From Nocardiopsis sp. TSRI0078 (GTDB taxonomy: Bacteria; Actinomycetota; Actinomycetes; Streptosporangiales; Streptosporangiaceae), in contig NZ_LWLB01000034.1 in the NCBI RefSeq assembly GCF_001905145.1, positions 310,001 through 374,000 of the forward strand: a DNA stretch of 64,000 bases, written 5' to 3'. Every line of letters begins with the position of its first letter. Within the stretch, counting starts at the first letter, position 1. A program made the translations under genes and the position numbers. The notes beneath the pieces are model-generated. The model was given only the letters and a program-made list of their open reading frames with translations, was not told the origin of the DNA and ran no database searches. This document shows positions 35,001 through 43,834 of the stretch, piece after piece.

Positions 35001-35429
35001 TCAGGCGCTGATGCTCTGCGGCCGGCCCTCGCCCTGGCTGACGCTGATCTTGCGGGGCTTGGCCTGCTCGGCGACCGGGATGCGCAGTGTCAGGACACCG
35101 TCGGCGTACTCCGCCCGGATGTCGTCCGTCTGCAGCGTCTCCCCGAGGAACAGCTGCCGGGAGAAGGTGCCGGTGGGCCGCTCGGCGACCACCACCGATT
35201 CGCGGTCGCGCACGGTGTCGGGCCGCTCGGCGGTCACGGTCAGCACGTTGCGCTCGACCTCCAGGTCGATGGAGTCGGCGCGTACCCCGGGCAGGTCGAA
35301 GCAGACGATGAAGACGTCCCCGTCGCGGTAGGCGTCGATGGGCATCGTGGCCGGTCGGCCGGCGGAGCCCAGGATCCGCTCGGTGAGGCGGTCGATGTCG
35401 CGGAAGGGGTCGGTGCGCATCAGCATCAT
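35001..35429 (-). CDS. Small heat-shock protein, Hsp20/alpha-crystallin family
   Basis: 142 aa. ATP-independent holdase. The alpha-crystallin domain spans about residues 30-130: MPIDAYRDGDVFIVCFDLPGV, VERNVLTVTAERP, FSRQLFLGE, and AEYADGVLTLRIPVAEQAKPRKI with the terminal I-x-I/V-type segment. ATG 35429 with GAGGAGG at good spacing; an upstream ATG at 35477 has none. Divergent from a MerR/HspR-like gene with a palindrome in the shared promoter. Confidence 0.94.
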   Translation of the reverse strand: MMLMRTDPFRDIDRLTERILGSAGRPATMPIDAYRDGDVFIVCFDLPGVRADSIDLEVERNVLTVTAERPDTVRDRESVVVAERPTGTFSRQLFLGETLQTDDIRAEYADGVLTLRIPVAEQAKPRKISVSQGEGRPQSISA

Positions 35430-35479
35430 GGATACCTCCTCTGCTCGTACCACAAAACCTGATGCGAGGTGACGCAAGT

Positions 35480-35510
35480 TTTATACCTCATGCTTGAGGA
35501 GATAAACAAC
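35480..35510 (-). promoter_or_regulatory. hsp20 promoter with HAIR-like inverted repeat
   Basis: On the minus strand TTGTTT (-35) and TATAAA (-10) are 18 bp apart, an unusually consensus promoter for this window. Between them lies CCTCA-N4-TGAGG (35486-35499), whose TTGAG half-site resembles HspR-binding HAIR elements. A repressor bound there would block the promoter. Confidence 0.6.
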
Positions 35511-35589
35511 AGTGTCGGATAAAGGTTTCGTCAGCCGGGGGCGCACACGGCCGCGGCCGCGCGACATGCGCAGAGGAGGGATGCCGCTC

Positions 35590-35883
35590 ATGGCGAAAAC
35601 CCGGTCGGGTTCCGCGCGGGGCCTCTACACGATCTCCGTGGCGGCGGAGTTGGCGGGCATCGCGCCGCAGAGTCTGCGCTCCTACGAGGAGCGGGGGCTG
35701 GTCGCGCCGGCGCGTACGGACGGCGGCACACGGATGTACAGCGATGACGACATCGCCCGGCTGCGTCGGGTGGCCGAGCTGGCGGCCCAGGGCGTGAACC
35801 TCGCCGGGATCGGCCGGATCCTGGAGCTGGAGGAGGAGAACACCCGCCTGCGCGGTGATCCTCCGGAGGTCGGGAGGGAGTGA
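35590..35883 (+). CDS. MerR-family regulator, HspR-like
   Basis: 97 aa. Winged helix MerR domain: YTISVAAELAGIAPQSLRSYEERGLVAPARTDGGTRMYSDDD (helix-turn-helix then wing), RLRRVAELAAQGVNLAGI, and a short dimerisation helix ILELEEENTRL; no effector domain or Cys, like HspR, the repressor of heat-shock genes. ATG 35590 is chosen because AGAGGAGGG (35572-35580) is 9 bases upstream; GTG 35512 would add a basic 26-residue head. Divergent from hsp20, so that is the probable target; it may also regulate itself. Confidence 0.85.
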   Translation: MAKTRSGSARGLYTISVAAELAGIAPQSLRSYEERGLVAPARTDGGTRMYSDDDIARLRRVAELAAQGVNLAGIGRILELEEENTRLRGDPPEVGRE

Positions 35884-36203
35884 GGGCGGGGCCCGTCCCC
35901 AGGCGTTGCGGAGGGTGTGCTGCGGGGCATGGGACCGGCGTGACGGCCATGGCCGAGGATGATTGTTCTGTAGCAGGGGGTGAAAGTGATGCAGCTCACT
36001 GATACATTAAGGGTTCAGGGGGCTACGCAAAGTAGTTTCCGGCGGTGTTCGCACACGGACTTCCGAGTGGGCAGAGGGGGCCACCCGGGCGGTCGTGGAG
36101 GGGGAGACACCGCAAGGGGCGGGCGGCGTGGAACCGGGGGGTTCACGCCGCCCGCCCCGCCCTCAGGGCCGTGCGGTCGGTCTCGCGCGGGAGAAGGCGC
36201 GGA
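35884..36203. other. Gap between HspR-like and peptidase genes, with a terminator on the peptidase side
   Basis: 320 bp without a gene. The AT-richer middle (about 35960-36040, GATACATTAAGG) is unexplained. 36116-36158 holds a terminator-like hairpin: GGGGCGGGCGGCGTG-G-AACC paired with GGTTCACGCCGCCCGCCCC, one bulged G, loop GGGG; it would stop the peptidase transcript (minus strand). Confidence 0.6.
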
Positions 36204-37790
36204 CTACATGCGCCAGGCGTCGCCCACCTGGGGGAACTCGGTCCTGGCCGCGGAGTAGCGCAGCACACCGTTCACCGGCAGGGTGCTCTCGGCGAAGAAC
36301 TCCACGCCGTGCGCACCGGCGGCCGACAGGTCGGCCACCGAGTCCCAGTTGATCTTGTCCAGGGTGTCCTCGGCGGTGTGGTAGTACGGGTCGAACTGCT
36401 CGCCCGCGGTACCGCCGTACCACTCGACCTGCTCCTCGGTCTTGACCCCGTCGGCGCCGCTGAACAGGCCGCCGGACGGGATGCCCGCCTCCATGAACGC
36501 CTGGTAGTCGCTGCGCCCGCTCAGCACGCCGGGCTCGCTGACCTGGTCCTGGGAGGCGAAGTAGTCCTCGAAGACCTTCGAGATCGCGCCGGAACCGGAG
36601 GGCGCCTGGACGGACCCGGGCAGCTCCATCCGGCCGTCCAGGACGAACCGGGCGTAGTTGTGCGAGCCGATCATGTCGAAGTTGAGGTAGAGGGCGAGGT
36701 CGTCGACCTGCTCCGCGGACAGGTCCTCCACGTAGCGGGTGGAGCCGACCAGACCCTCCTCCTCGGTGCCCCAGAAGGCGAAGCGGACCTTGTTCTCCGG
36801 GTCCGCCTGCTTCGCCAGCTGGATGGCGGTCTCCAGCACGAACGCCGAGCCGCTGCCGTTGTCGTTGATGCCGGGGCCCTCCGCGACGCTGTCGAGGTGG
36901 CCGCCCACCATGACCACGTTGTCCTCCCGGCCGCCCGGGGTCTCGGCGAGGACGCTGAAGGAGGTCTCGTTGCTGACCGAGGCGTCCACCTTCACCCGCA
37001 GCTCCAGGCCCTCGGCGGCCAGCAGGTCGGCGCCCACCGCCCCGGAGACCCCCACCGCGGGGATGTCGGAGAGCTCGCTCACGGTGCCGAGGAAGGCCTC
37101 GTCGGCGCTGTTGACCACCAGGGCGGCCGAGGCCCCCGCGTCGGCGGCGTTTTGGACCTTGTCCGCGAACGGGCAGCTGCCGCGCATGGTGATCGCGATG
37201 GCGCCCTCGGGGAAGTCCGCGAAGTCGTCGGCGGAGCAGGCGCTCGCGGTGCTGTCGGGGCTGACGGCCACGGCGGGGGCGGTCACGTCGCCCGCGCCGG
37301 AGTAGCTCATGGTCACGTAGTCGGTGTCGGACTCGTAGACGACCTCCTCCGGCGCCGTCTGGGCCAGGACCGAGGGGGACTGCTCCCGCCAGAGCTCGTA
37401 CTCGTACTCGTGCCGGTAGGGCTCGTACCCGGCGCGCTCCAGCTGGTCCTCGATGTACAGGGCGGCGACGTCGTAGCCCGGGGTGTTCGTGGCCCGGTTG
37501 CCTCCGTTGTACTCGGCGATGGTGTCGAGGTTCTCCAGGTGCTCCCGGATGGCCTCGGCGGTCACCCGCTCCGACAGGGGCAGATCCTTGCCGGGCTTGC
37601 CGGGCTTGGCGGGCTTGCCCGCGTGCTCGGGGGCGCGGGAGTGGTCCGGCGGTCCGGGCTCGGCGTGCGCCGGGGAGGCCGCCAGGGTGCCGACGGCCAT
37701 CAGGACGGCGGCGGCGCCGGCAGTGGCGGCGCGGCGCCGGAAGGCCGGGGCCGCCGCGCGCGGCGAGGCCCCTTCATGTGTGGGACGCAA
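36204..37790 (-). CDS. Secreted M28-family aminopeptidase with PA domain
   Basis: 528 aa. Secreted zinc peptidase. The signal peptide has RRR then GAAAVLMAVGTLAAS and SPAHA (cut near residue 43). A Pro/Gly/Lys-rich linker follows, then the M28 domain interrupted by a protease-associated domain (about 185-285; SCPFADKVQNAADAGASAALVV). Zinc ligands are visible as GGHLDSV (His, Asp), NDNGSG, EEEGLVGS, FDMIGS and YHTAEDT. It resembles Streptomyces leucine-type aminopeptidases with an added PA domain. The start is probably TTG 37790: GGAGGAAG lies 4-5 bases upstream and no ATG/GTG fits. Unusual start, so moderate certainty there. Confidence 0.88.
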   Translation of the reverse strand: MRPTHEGASPRAAAPAFRRRAATAGAAAVLMAVGTLAASPAHAEPGPPDHSRAPEHAGKPAKPGKPGKDLPLSERVTAEAIREHLENLDTIAEYNGGNRATNTPGYDVAALYIEDQLERAGYEPYRHEYEYELWREQSPSVLAQTAPEEVVYESDTDYVTMSYSGAGDVTAPAVAVSPDSTASACSADDFADFPEGAIAITMRGSCPFADKVQNAADAGASAALVVNSADEAFLGTVSELSDIPAVGVSGAVGADLLAAEGLELRVKVDASVSNETSFSVLAETPGGREDNVVMVGGHLDSVAEGPGINDNGSGSAFVLETAIQLAKQADPENKVRFAFWGTEEEGLVGSTRYVEDLSAEQVDDLALYLNFDMIGSHNYARFVLDGRMELPGSVQAPSGSGAISKVFEDYFASQDQVSEPGVLSGRSDYQAFMEAGIPSGGLFSGADGVKTEEQVEWYGGTAGEQFDPYYHTAEDTLDKINWDSVADLSAAGAHGVEFFAESTLPVNGVLRYSAARTEFPQVGDAWRM

Positions 37791-38042
37791 CGATCTTCCT
37801 CCGAAAGTACGGGGGGTCCACCGCTCCGCGGTGTTGGGGGATGAACACCTCGAGTAGGCGAAGTACCGCTGCAGCCTGACATCAGAAGGGTTCCGACGGC
37901 AAGGACCAGTGGCCACAATTGCCACAATCAGCCACAGACCTTACGTATGGGAAGCCACTGTGGTTCGATGGACGGCTCCGACAGAGCAGAACGTCTCACG
38001 GCGCGCCCGCTGGACGCGCTCCGGCGGGGCGGGAGGCCGCCC

Positions 38043-38696
38043 CTACTCCTCGATTCCGTCCTGGTGCTTGCGCGGCTTGTACTCGACGCCCACCCCGCCC
38101 ATCACGGCGAGGCCACGGATGTGCACGACCGGCGCGTCCGGGTCCACCACGCTGGGAGTGTTCTCGGAGATGCCGAAGCCGCCCATGAGCGGCAACCCGT
38201 GTACCCGCACCTGCACGTCGTCGGGCACGATGACGCCCACCCCGCCCATGACGGTGCAGACCCAGATGGTGGTCTCGCGCTGGGTGAACCGGGCCTCGCG
38301 CAGGTCCAGCTCGATCCCGCCCATCACCGCGAAGGAGACGAAGGTCCCGGGCACGACCCAGCTGCCCGAGCGGTCGGCGCCGCCCAGCAGGGCGATCGCG
38401 CTCTGGCTGGTGGGCTGCTGGTTCACGATCCGTCCGCCGCCGTAGACCGGGCGGGGCGAGCGGAAGTCGGTGGGCGCGACGGAGGCGGTGGAGCCGTTCT
38501 CCGCGGGGAGGTCCTCGGTGAGGGGGACGAGCTCGCCGATGGTCTTGGCCCGGTAGACGGCGTCCAGGCGTTCGCTGTGCTCGTCCGGGTCCAGCCTCCC
38601 CTCGGCGAGGGCCTCGCGCAGCCGGTGCGCGACGGAGTCACGGTCGGCGTCGGAGGCGCGCATCCGACCGTGCTCGGGGGGATTCACTTCGCTCAT
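38043..38696 (-). CDS. DUF1707 protein with LiaF-like C-terminal domain
   Basis: 217 aa. N-terminal DUF1707 (RMRASDADRDSVAHRLREALAEGRLDPDEHSERLDAVYRAKT), a linker, then a beta-helix-like LiaF/DUF2154-type domain built of repeats around VMGG (FAVMGGIELDL, CTVMGGVGVIVP, PLMGGFGI, AVMGGVGVEY). Such proteins are linked to cell-wall stress sensing in actinobacteria. ATG 38696 is 7 bases after TATGGT, so probably leaderless. No two-component genes adjacent. Confidence 0.85.
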   Translation of the reverse strand: MSEVNPPEHGRMRASDADRDSVAHRLREALAEGRLDPDEHSERLDAVYRAKTIGELVPLTEDLPAENGSTASVAPTDFRSPRPVYGGGRIVNQQPTSQSAIALLGGADRSGSWVVPGTFVSFAVMGGIELDLREARFTQRETTIWVCTVMGGVGVIVPDDVQVRVHGLPLMGGFGISENTPSVVDPDAPVVHIRGLAVMGGVGVEYKPRKHQDGIEE

Positions 38697-38838
38697 CGGT
38701 TCCACCATATGCCCATTCTTCCGCCCGGTGCGGTGCGCCACATCCGGACGATCCCTGAAACGGCCCTGAACTCCGGGGCGGGAACCCCGGGTGCGGGAGC
38801 CCCGGGGGAGGGGCCGGGGAGCCGGTCCGCGCGTCGGC

Positions 38839-39669
38839 TCACCCGTCCTTGCCCGCCTTCCACCGGAACGTCAGGAGTACCAGCGCCAGGCCCACCACGC
38901 ACCACACGCCGAGCGCGAGCGCCACCGAGGGCGGGTTCCACGCCCCGCCGGGTTCGAGGGCGGCCGCGCCGGCGGGGAGGAACGCGGCGCGCAGGCCCTG
39001 CGCCATCCACAGCAGCGGGAAGAGCGAGGCGGCGTCGACCACCCACCCGGGCAGGACCGCGACGGGCACGAAGATCCCCGACGTGAACCGCAGGACGAGG
39101 AACGGCGCGATCACGATGCCGGAGGCGGAGCGGGAATCGCGGACCAGGGAACTGACCGCGATCCCCAGCAGGGAGCAGGAGGCGGTGCCGAGGAGGAGTA
39201 CCCACCCGAGCGTCGCCCAGGCGGCCGGGTCGGCGGGCAGCCGCGCGCCGAAGGCCAGGCGGGCCACGCCCAGCAGCAGGGCCACCTGGCCCAGGGCCAG
39301 GAACATCACCAGCACCGTCTTGCCCACGAAGTAGGCGGTCGGCGGCATCGGGGTGCCGCGCAGGCGGCGCAGGCCGCCGGTGTCGCGCTCCTGGGCGATG
39401 GACAGGCCCAGGTTCTGGAAGCTGACCGACATCAGGCCCATCGCGATCAGGCCGGGGAGGTAGTGGTCCACGGCGGACGTGCCCGCGAACACGCCGTCGA
39501 GGAGCGAGGAGAGCATGGCGAGGACCAGCGCGGGGAGGGAGAAGGTGAGGATCACGCTCTTCCACGCGTGGGCGAACTCGCGGATCTCCAGCAGGCCCCG
39601 GGACAGCCCGACGCGCAGTGCCCCGGGCGGTCGGTCGGCCGGGGAGGGGCCTTCCGCGCGGATGCTCAC
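38839..39669 (-). CDS. ABC-2 type transporter permease
   Basis: 276 aa, six membrane segments of the ABC2 fold, as in drug/daunorubicin resistance exporters: VILTFSLPALVLAMLSSLLDG, LPGLIAMGLMSVSFQ, AQERDTGGLRRLRGTPMPP (conserved cytosolic loop), VLVMFLALGQVALLLG, FLVLRFTSGIFVP and LALGVWCVVGLALVLLTF. GTG 39669 overlaps the ATPase stop by 4 bp (GTGA), so both are made as a unit. Substrate unknown. Confidence 0.9.
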   Translation of the reverse strand: MSIRAEGPSPADRPPGALRVGLSRGLLEIREFAHAWKSVILTFSLPALVLAMLSSLLDGVFAGTSAVDHYLPGLIAMGLMSVSFQNLGLSIAQERDTGGLRRLRGTPMPPTAYFVGKTVLVMFLALGQVALLLGVARLAFGARLPADPAAWATLGWVLLLGTASCSLLGIAVSSLVRDSRSASGIVIAPFLVLRFTSGIFVPVAVLPGWVVDAASLFPLLWMAQGLRAAFLPAGAAALEPGGAWNPPSVALALGVWCVVGLALVLLTFRWKAGKDG

Positions 39670-40583
39670 GCGGTGACCTCCGTTCCGGCACGGCGTCCGC
39701 CGGGGGCGTCGGGGAGACCGGGTCCACCGCCGCGTTCGCGGCCCGCCTCGCCGATCAGGTCCAGGTAGACCTCCTCCAGCGTGGGGCGGTGCACGCTCAG
39801 TTCCGGTACCTCGCCGGAGAACAGGGTGGCCAGCTCGCCCACCAGCCGTGTGGGCTCGTCGGTGCGGACCTCGCGGCGCCGCCCGTCCGCGCTCCAGCCG
39901 ACGGTCGCCCGGGCCGAGGCCCGCCCGCCCAGGGTGGAGGGGGTTCCCAGGGCGCGGACCCTGCCGCGCGCGAGCACGCACACGCGGTCGGCGAGCGCCT
40001 CGGCCTCCTCCAGGTGGTGGGTGGTCAGGACGACGGTGGCGCCGCCCCGGGCCAGGCCGCCGACCAGCGACCAGAAGTCGCGCCGGGCCCGGGGGTCGAA
40101 CCCGGTGGTGGGCTCGTCCAGGAACAGCAGCTCGGGCCGGCCGACGATGCCGAGGGCCACGTCCAGGCGGCGGCGCTGGCCGCCGGACAGGGAGGCGACC
40201 CGCGCGCCGGCCCTCTCGCCGAGGCCGACCATGCCGACCACGGCGTCGGGGTCGCGGGGCCGGGGGTAGTAGCCCGCGAAGTGGCGGACCACCGCGCGCA
40301 CGGTCAGCCGCGGGGTCAGGGCCTCGCACTGCCAGACCACGCCGATGCGGGAGCGCCACCGGCGCCCGGCCGTGCCGGGGTCCTCGCCCAGCACCCGGAC
40401 GGTGCCGCCGTCGCGGTGCCGGAAGCCCTCCAGGATCTCGACGGTGGTGGCCTTGCCCGCGCCGTTGGGGCCGAGGAGGGAGAGGACCTCGCCGCGCGCA
40501 ACGGTCAGGTCGACACCGGCGACGGCCTCGTCGTCGCCGTACCTCTTGCGGAGCCCCGCCACCTCGATCGCCGTCTCGCTCAT
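39666..40583 (-). CDS. ABC transporter ATP-binding protein with altered Walker A
   Basis: 305 aa. DrrA-type ATPase: Walker A at residues 38-46, signature LSGGQRRRLD, Walker B LLFLDEPTTGFDP, H-loop TTHHLEEAE, C-terminal domain after residue 215. The Walker A reads GPNGAGKAT: the Ser/Thr that follows the Lys and coordinates magnesium is Ala45 (codon 40449-40451). All other motifs are intact. In a homodimer both sites would be affected, so hydrolysis should be weak unless the partner differs. Next to its permease (4-bp overlap). The change could also be a sequencing error (one base, ACC to GCC). Confidence 0.9.
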   Translation of the reverse strand: MSETAIEVAGLRKRYGDDEAVAGVDLTVARGEVLSLLGPNGAGKATTVEILEGFRHRDGGTVRVLGEDPGTAGRRWRSRIGVVWQCEALTPRLTVRAVVRHFAGYYPRPRDPDAVVGMVGLGERAGARVASLSGGQRRRLDVALGIVGRPELLFLDEPTTGFDPRARRDFWSLVGGLARGGATVVLTTHHLEEAEALADRVCVLARGRVRALGTPSTLGGRASARATVGWSADGRRREVRTDEPTRLVGELATLFSGEVPELSVHRPTLEEVYLDLIGEAGRERGGGPGLPDAPGGRRAGTEVTA

Positions 40584-40709
40584 GGCACCGGCCCTCCCGC
40601 GACGGCGTCCGTCCGGGCATCGGCCGCCGGGATGCGTCCGCCTCTCCGCCCGGAGGACCCGGCCCCGACGGAAGTAGGGGGTGCGGGCGGGCCGCGCAGG
40701 GGCGGGGCC

Positions 40710-41387
40710 TCAGAACAGGCGCAGGACGTCCGGCTCGATACCGCGCAGTTCGTCGTAGTCCAGCACCACGCAGGCGATGCCGCGGTCCTCGGCGAGGACG
40801 CGGGCCTGCGGCTTGATCTCCTGGGCGGCGAACACGCCGCGCACCGGTGCCAGCTGCGGGTCCCGGTTGAGCAGCTCCAGGTAGCGGGTGAGCTGTTCGA
40901 CGCCGTCGATGTCCCCGCGCCGCTTGAGCTCCACCGCCACGGTGGCGTTCTCGCCGTCCCGGCACAGGATGTCGACCGGGCCGATCGCCGTCGGGTACTC
41001 GCGGCGGATGAGGGTGTAGCCCTCGCCGAGGGTGGTGATGTGCTCGGCCAGGAGCTCCTGGAGGTGGGCCTCGACGCCGTCCTTCTGCAGGCCGGGGTCC
41101 TTGCCCAGCTCGTGCGAGGAGTCGTGCATGACCTCCTCGACGGTCAGCACCAGCTTCTCACCGGACTTGCCGTGCGTGACCGTCCACACGTCGGGGCCGT
41201 CCTCGGCGGTCTCCTCGCGCAGCTTGCAGGGCGGGTTCATCCAGTTCAGCGGCTTGAACGCCCGGTCGTCGGCGTGGATGGACACACTCCCGTCGGCCTT
41301 GATCAGGATCAGGCGGGGAGCCATGGGCAGGTGGGCGGTGAGACGGCCGACGTAGTCGACGCTGCACCGAGCGATGACGAGACGCAC
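40710..41387 (-). CDS. nucS: Endonuclease NucS (non-canonical mismatch repair)
   Basis: 225 aa. Actinobacterial mismatch-specific endonuclease that replaces MutS/MutL. N-terminal dimerisation/DNA-binding domain (MRLVIARCSVDYVGRLTAHLP), C-terminal RecB-like nuclease with GPVDILCRDG (catalytic Asp) and VAVELKRRGDIDGVEQLTRYLELL (E-x-K). C-terminus DVLRLF resembles a beta-clamp-binding tail. GTG 41387. Monocistronic, about 130 bp after the ABC gene start; no terminator seen between. Confidence 0.95.
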   Translation of the reverse strand: MRLVIARCSVDYVGRLTAHLPMAPRLILIKADGSVSIHADDRAFKPLNWMNPPCKLREETAEDGPDVWTVTHGKSGEKLVLTVEEVMHDSSHELGKDPGLQKDGVEAHLQELLAEHITTLGEGYTLIRREYPTAIGPVDILCRDGENATVAVELKRRGDIDGVEQLTRYLELLNRDPQLAPVRGVFAAQEIKPQARVLAEDRGIACVVLDYDELRGIEPDVLRLF

Positions 41388-41603
41388 GAGAGGCCACGTT
41401 ACCGCCTCCGGGCGGTGTACGGGGCGCGGTCCGCGTAACCCCCGCGCACCCAGTCGGCAATGACAACCGTATCCACATCCGTGTACCCCCGAGGGAAGGC
41501 AGTTGTGTCCTTCACGCCCCGTGACTGGGTGCCGACGGACCTCTAACGTCGCCAGAGGACAGGCGCGGACGAACCGCTCTGTCGTAACGACGAAGGGACA
41601 TCC

Positions 41604-41990
41604 ATGTCGCTGACGGTCTCATCGGACCTGTTGGAGAAGGCGCAGCGCGGCCCGGTCGACGACGCCGACTTCATCGCCTGCATCAAGGACTCCCTGCCCT
41701 ACGCCTGGGAGGTGGTCAGCGGTCTGGCCGACGGCGCCCGCAGCGCCGAGTCCGGCTTCGAGGCCAACGAGGTGCCCCCGCCCGGTGAGAAGGAGAGGGG
41801 CCAGCTGCTGCGCCTGCTCGCCAGCGACGCCATGCGCGGCGCGGTGGAGCGGCACTTCGGCCTGCGCCTGGCCTTCCAGAACTGCCACCGCGTGGCGCTG
41901 TTCGCGCCCGGCGCGGAGGCCGCCCACGCGGAGTTCACCTCCCCGAGGGCCCAGCTGCTGAACCAGTCCCCCGAGCTCGTGGACTGCTGA
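41604..41990 (+). CDS. Conserved actinobacterial protein, SCO5389-like
   Basis: 128 aa, soluble, mainly helical: DADFIACIKDSLPYAWEVVSGLADGA, the flexible EANEVPPPGEKERGQLLRLLASDAMRGAVERHFG, and FQNCHRVALFAPG. It matches my memory of the SCO5389 family located next to nucS in Streptomyces; function unknown. Good ribosome site AAGGGA 8 bases before ATG 41604. Divergent from nucS. Confidence 0.75.
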   Translation: MSLTVSSDLLEKAQRGPVDDADFIACIKDSLPYAWEVVSGLADGARSAESGFEANEVPPPGEKERGQLLRLLASDAMRGAVERHFGLRLAFQNCHRVALFAPGAEAAHAEFTSPRAQLLNQSPELVDC

Positions 41991-42140
41991 GGGCGGCGGC
42001 TCTCCGACGAGGGCGAAGGGCGGGACCGCCGCGCCGGGGCGCGGTGCGGCGGTCCCGCCGACGGTGCGTCAGCGGCACCGAGTGTCCCGCCGGGGCATCC
42101 CGTGCGCGGTCGGGGACGCGGGGGCCCGTACTCTGGGCGT

Positions 42141-43355
42141 ATGGTGCAGGAATTTGACAAGGTCGGTGTCGTTGGACTCGGCGCGATGGGCGCGGGTATC
42201 GCTGAGGTGTTCGCACGCGCGGGGTTCAACGTCATCGGGGTCGAGATCGACCAGGCCGCCGTCGACCGCGGCCGCGCCCACGTGGACAAGTCCCTCTCAC
42301 GGGCGGTCAGCAAGGGCAAGCTCACCGAAGAGGAACGCACCGGGATCGACGCCCGGCTGACGTTCACCACCTCGCGCGAGGACCTCGCCGACGCGGACTT
42401 CGTCGTGGAGGCCGTCCCCGAGCGGATGGACATCAAGAAGGACGTCTTCAGCGACCTGGACCGGATCTGCCCGCCCGGCACGATCCTGGCCACCAACACG
42501 TCGTCGCTGTCGGTCACCGAGATCGCCGCGCTCACCGGCCGTCCGGACAAGGTCGTGGGTCTGCACTTCTTCAACCCGGCCCCGGTCATGAAGCTGGTCG
42601 AGGTCATCACCACGGTCTCCACCAGCGACGAGACCGTCGACCTGGTCTCGGAGGTCGCCAAGCGCATCGGCAAGACCCCCGTGACGGCCGGCGACCGTGC
42701 CGGGTTCGTGGCCAACGCCCTGCTGGTGCCCTACATCAACGACGCGGTCCGCCTCTACGAGCGCGGGGTCGCCACCCGCGAGGAGATCGACGCCGCCGCC
42801 CAGAAGGCGGCCGGTCTGCCCATGGGCCCGCTGACCCTCGCCGACCTGGTCGGCCTGGACGTCTGCCTGGCCGTCATGGACGTGCTGTGGGAGGAGTACC
42901 GCGACCCGCGCTACGCCGCCTCGCCGCTGATGCGCCGCATGGTCGCCGCGGGCCGTCTGGGCCGCAAGTCCGGCCAGGGCTTCTACGCGGGCGCCGACGA
43001 GGAGCCCGAGCCCCGGCCCACGGGACGCTACGCGGAGATGGTCCGTGAGGAGGAGACCCTGGACCTGGGCGAGATGCTCCTCGCCCCGCAGATCGACGAC
43101 GCCATGCGCATGATCGGCGACGGGTACGCCTCCGCCAAGGACGTCGACACCGCCATGAGGTTCGGCTGCGGCTACCCCAAGGGCCCGACCGAGCTCCTGG
43201 AGGAGCGCGGCGCCGAGTCCGTGGTCACCACCCTGGTCGCGATGGGCGAGTACAGCCTGACCACCGTCTCGGTGCCCGCACCGCTGCTGATGGACCGGCT
43301 GCCCGACACCGAGGAGGGCGGGGGGCACGGCGGCGGCTGCGCCTGCCAGGGGTAG
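42141..43355 (+). CDS. 3-hydroxybutyryl-CoA dehydrogenase, long (two C-terminal domains)
   Basis: 404 aa. NAD(P)-dependent oxidation/reduction between acetoacetyl-CoA and 3-hydroxybutyryl-CoA types. Rossmann motif VGLGAMGAGIAEVFA at residues 10-24, EAVPERMDIK, NTSSLSVTEIA, catalytic HFFNPAPVMKLVEVI, then GPLTLADLVGLD and a second 3HCDH C-terminal domain (about 300-390, GPTELLEERGAESVV) that makes it longer than the 285-aa standard enzyme. A Gly/His/Cys-rich tail GGGHGGGCACQG may bind metal. ATG 42141, 6 bases after TACTCT, so probably leaderless. Confidence 0.93.
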   Translation: MVQEFDKVGVVGLGAMGAGIAEVFARAGFNVIGVEIDQAAVDRGRAHVDKSLSRAVSKGKLTEEERTGIDARLTFTTSREDLADADFVVEAVPERMDIKKDVFSDLDRICPPGTILATNTSSLSVTEIAALTGRPDKVVGLHFFNPAPVMKLVEVITTVSTSDETVDLVSEVAKRIGKTPVTAGDRAGFVANALLVPYINDAVRLYERGVATREEIDAAAQKAAGLPMGPLTLADLVGLDVCLAVMDVLWEEYRDPRYAASPLMRRMVAAGRLGRKSGQGFYAGADEEPEPRPTGRYAEMVREEETLDLGEMLLAPQIDDAMRMIGDGYASAKDVDTAMRFGCGYPKGPTELLEERGAESVVTTLVAMGEYSLTTVSVPAPLLMDRLPDTEEGGGHGGGCACQG

Positions 43356-43468
43356 ACGGCGCTCGCTTCGGGGCTCGGCTTCGCCGCCTGCCCCGTGAGC
43401 TCCACCCGTCACGGCCGCCGTCACATGTGTGGCGGCGGCCACTGCCGCTCCTCTTCTACCCTGGGGGT

Positions 43469-43801
43469 GTGAGCCCGCGCCGTAACTCCCCCCGCCGCAA
43501 GTCCGGCCGGGGCCGTAACGCCCCCGGTCGTGCCCCCGACGACGAGGACTCCCTCGTGCTGCGCATCACGGGAGGACAGCGCCGCGAGACGGGTCCCGAC
43601 GGGGAGTGGGTGACGCGCCGTATCCCGGGCGCCTCGGCCACCAAGGTCTACCGCTGTCCCGGCTGCGCCCAGGAGATCCCCGTGGGCATGGCCCACGTCG
43701 TGGCCTGGCGCCCCTACGGCGACGGCGGCGACCGGCGCCACTGGCACTCCTCCTGCTGGGACAGGCGCTCCCACCGCGCTCCCCGACTCCCCCGATACTG
43801 A
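43469..43801 (+). CDS. Small zinc-ribbon-like protein
   Basis: 110 aa. A very basic Arg/Ser/Pro head (residues 1-30) and a C-terminal half with CPGCAQEIPVG, HVVAW and HWHSSCW, a probable zinc site. Streptomyces relatives are often labelled ATP/GTP-binding protein without support. GTG 43469 stands 6 bases after TACCCT, hence leaderless; 33 bp before the hydrolase gene, probably one operon. Confidence 0.75.
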   Translation: MSPRRNSPRRKSGRGRNAPGRAPDDEDSLVLRITGGQRRETGPDGEWVTRRIPGASATKVYRCPGCAQEIPVGMAHVVAWRPYGDGGDRRHWHSSCWDRRSHRAPRLPRY

Positions 43802-43834
43802 GCCCACGGTCACCGAACCCGGACACGAGGAGCC

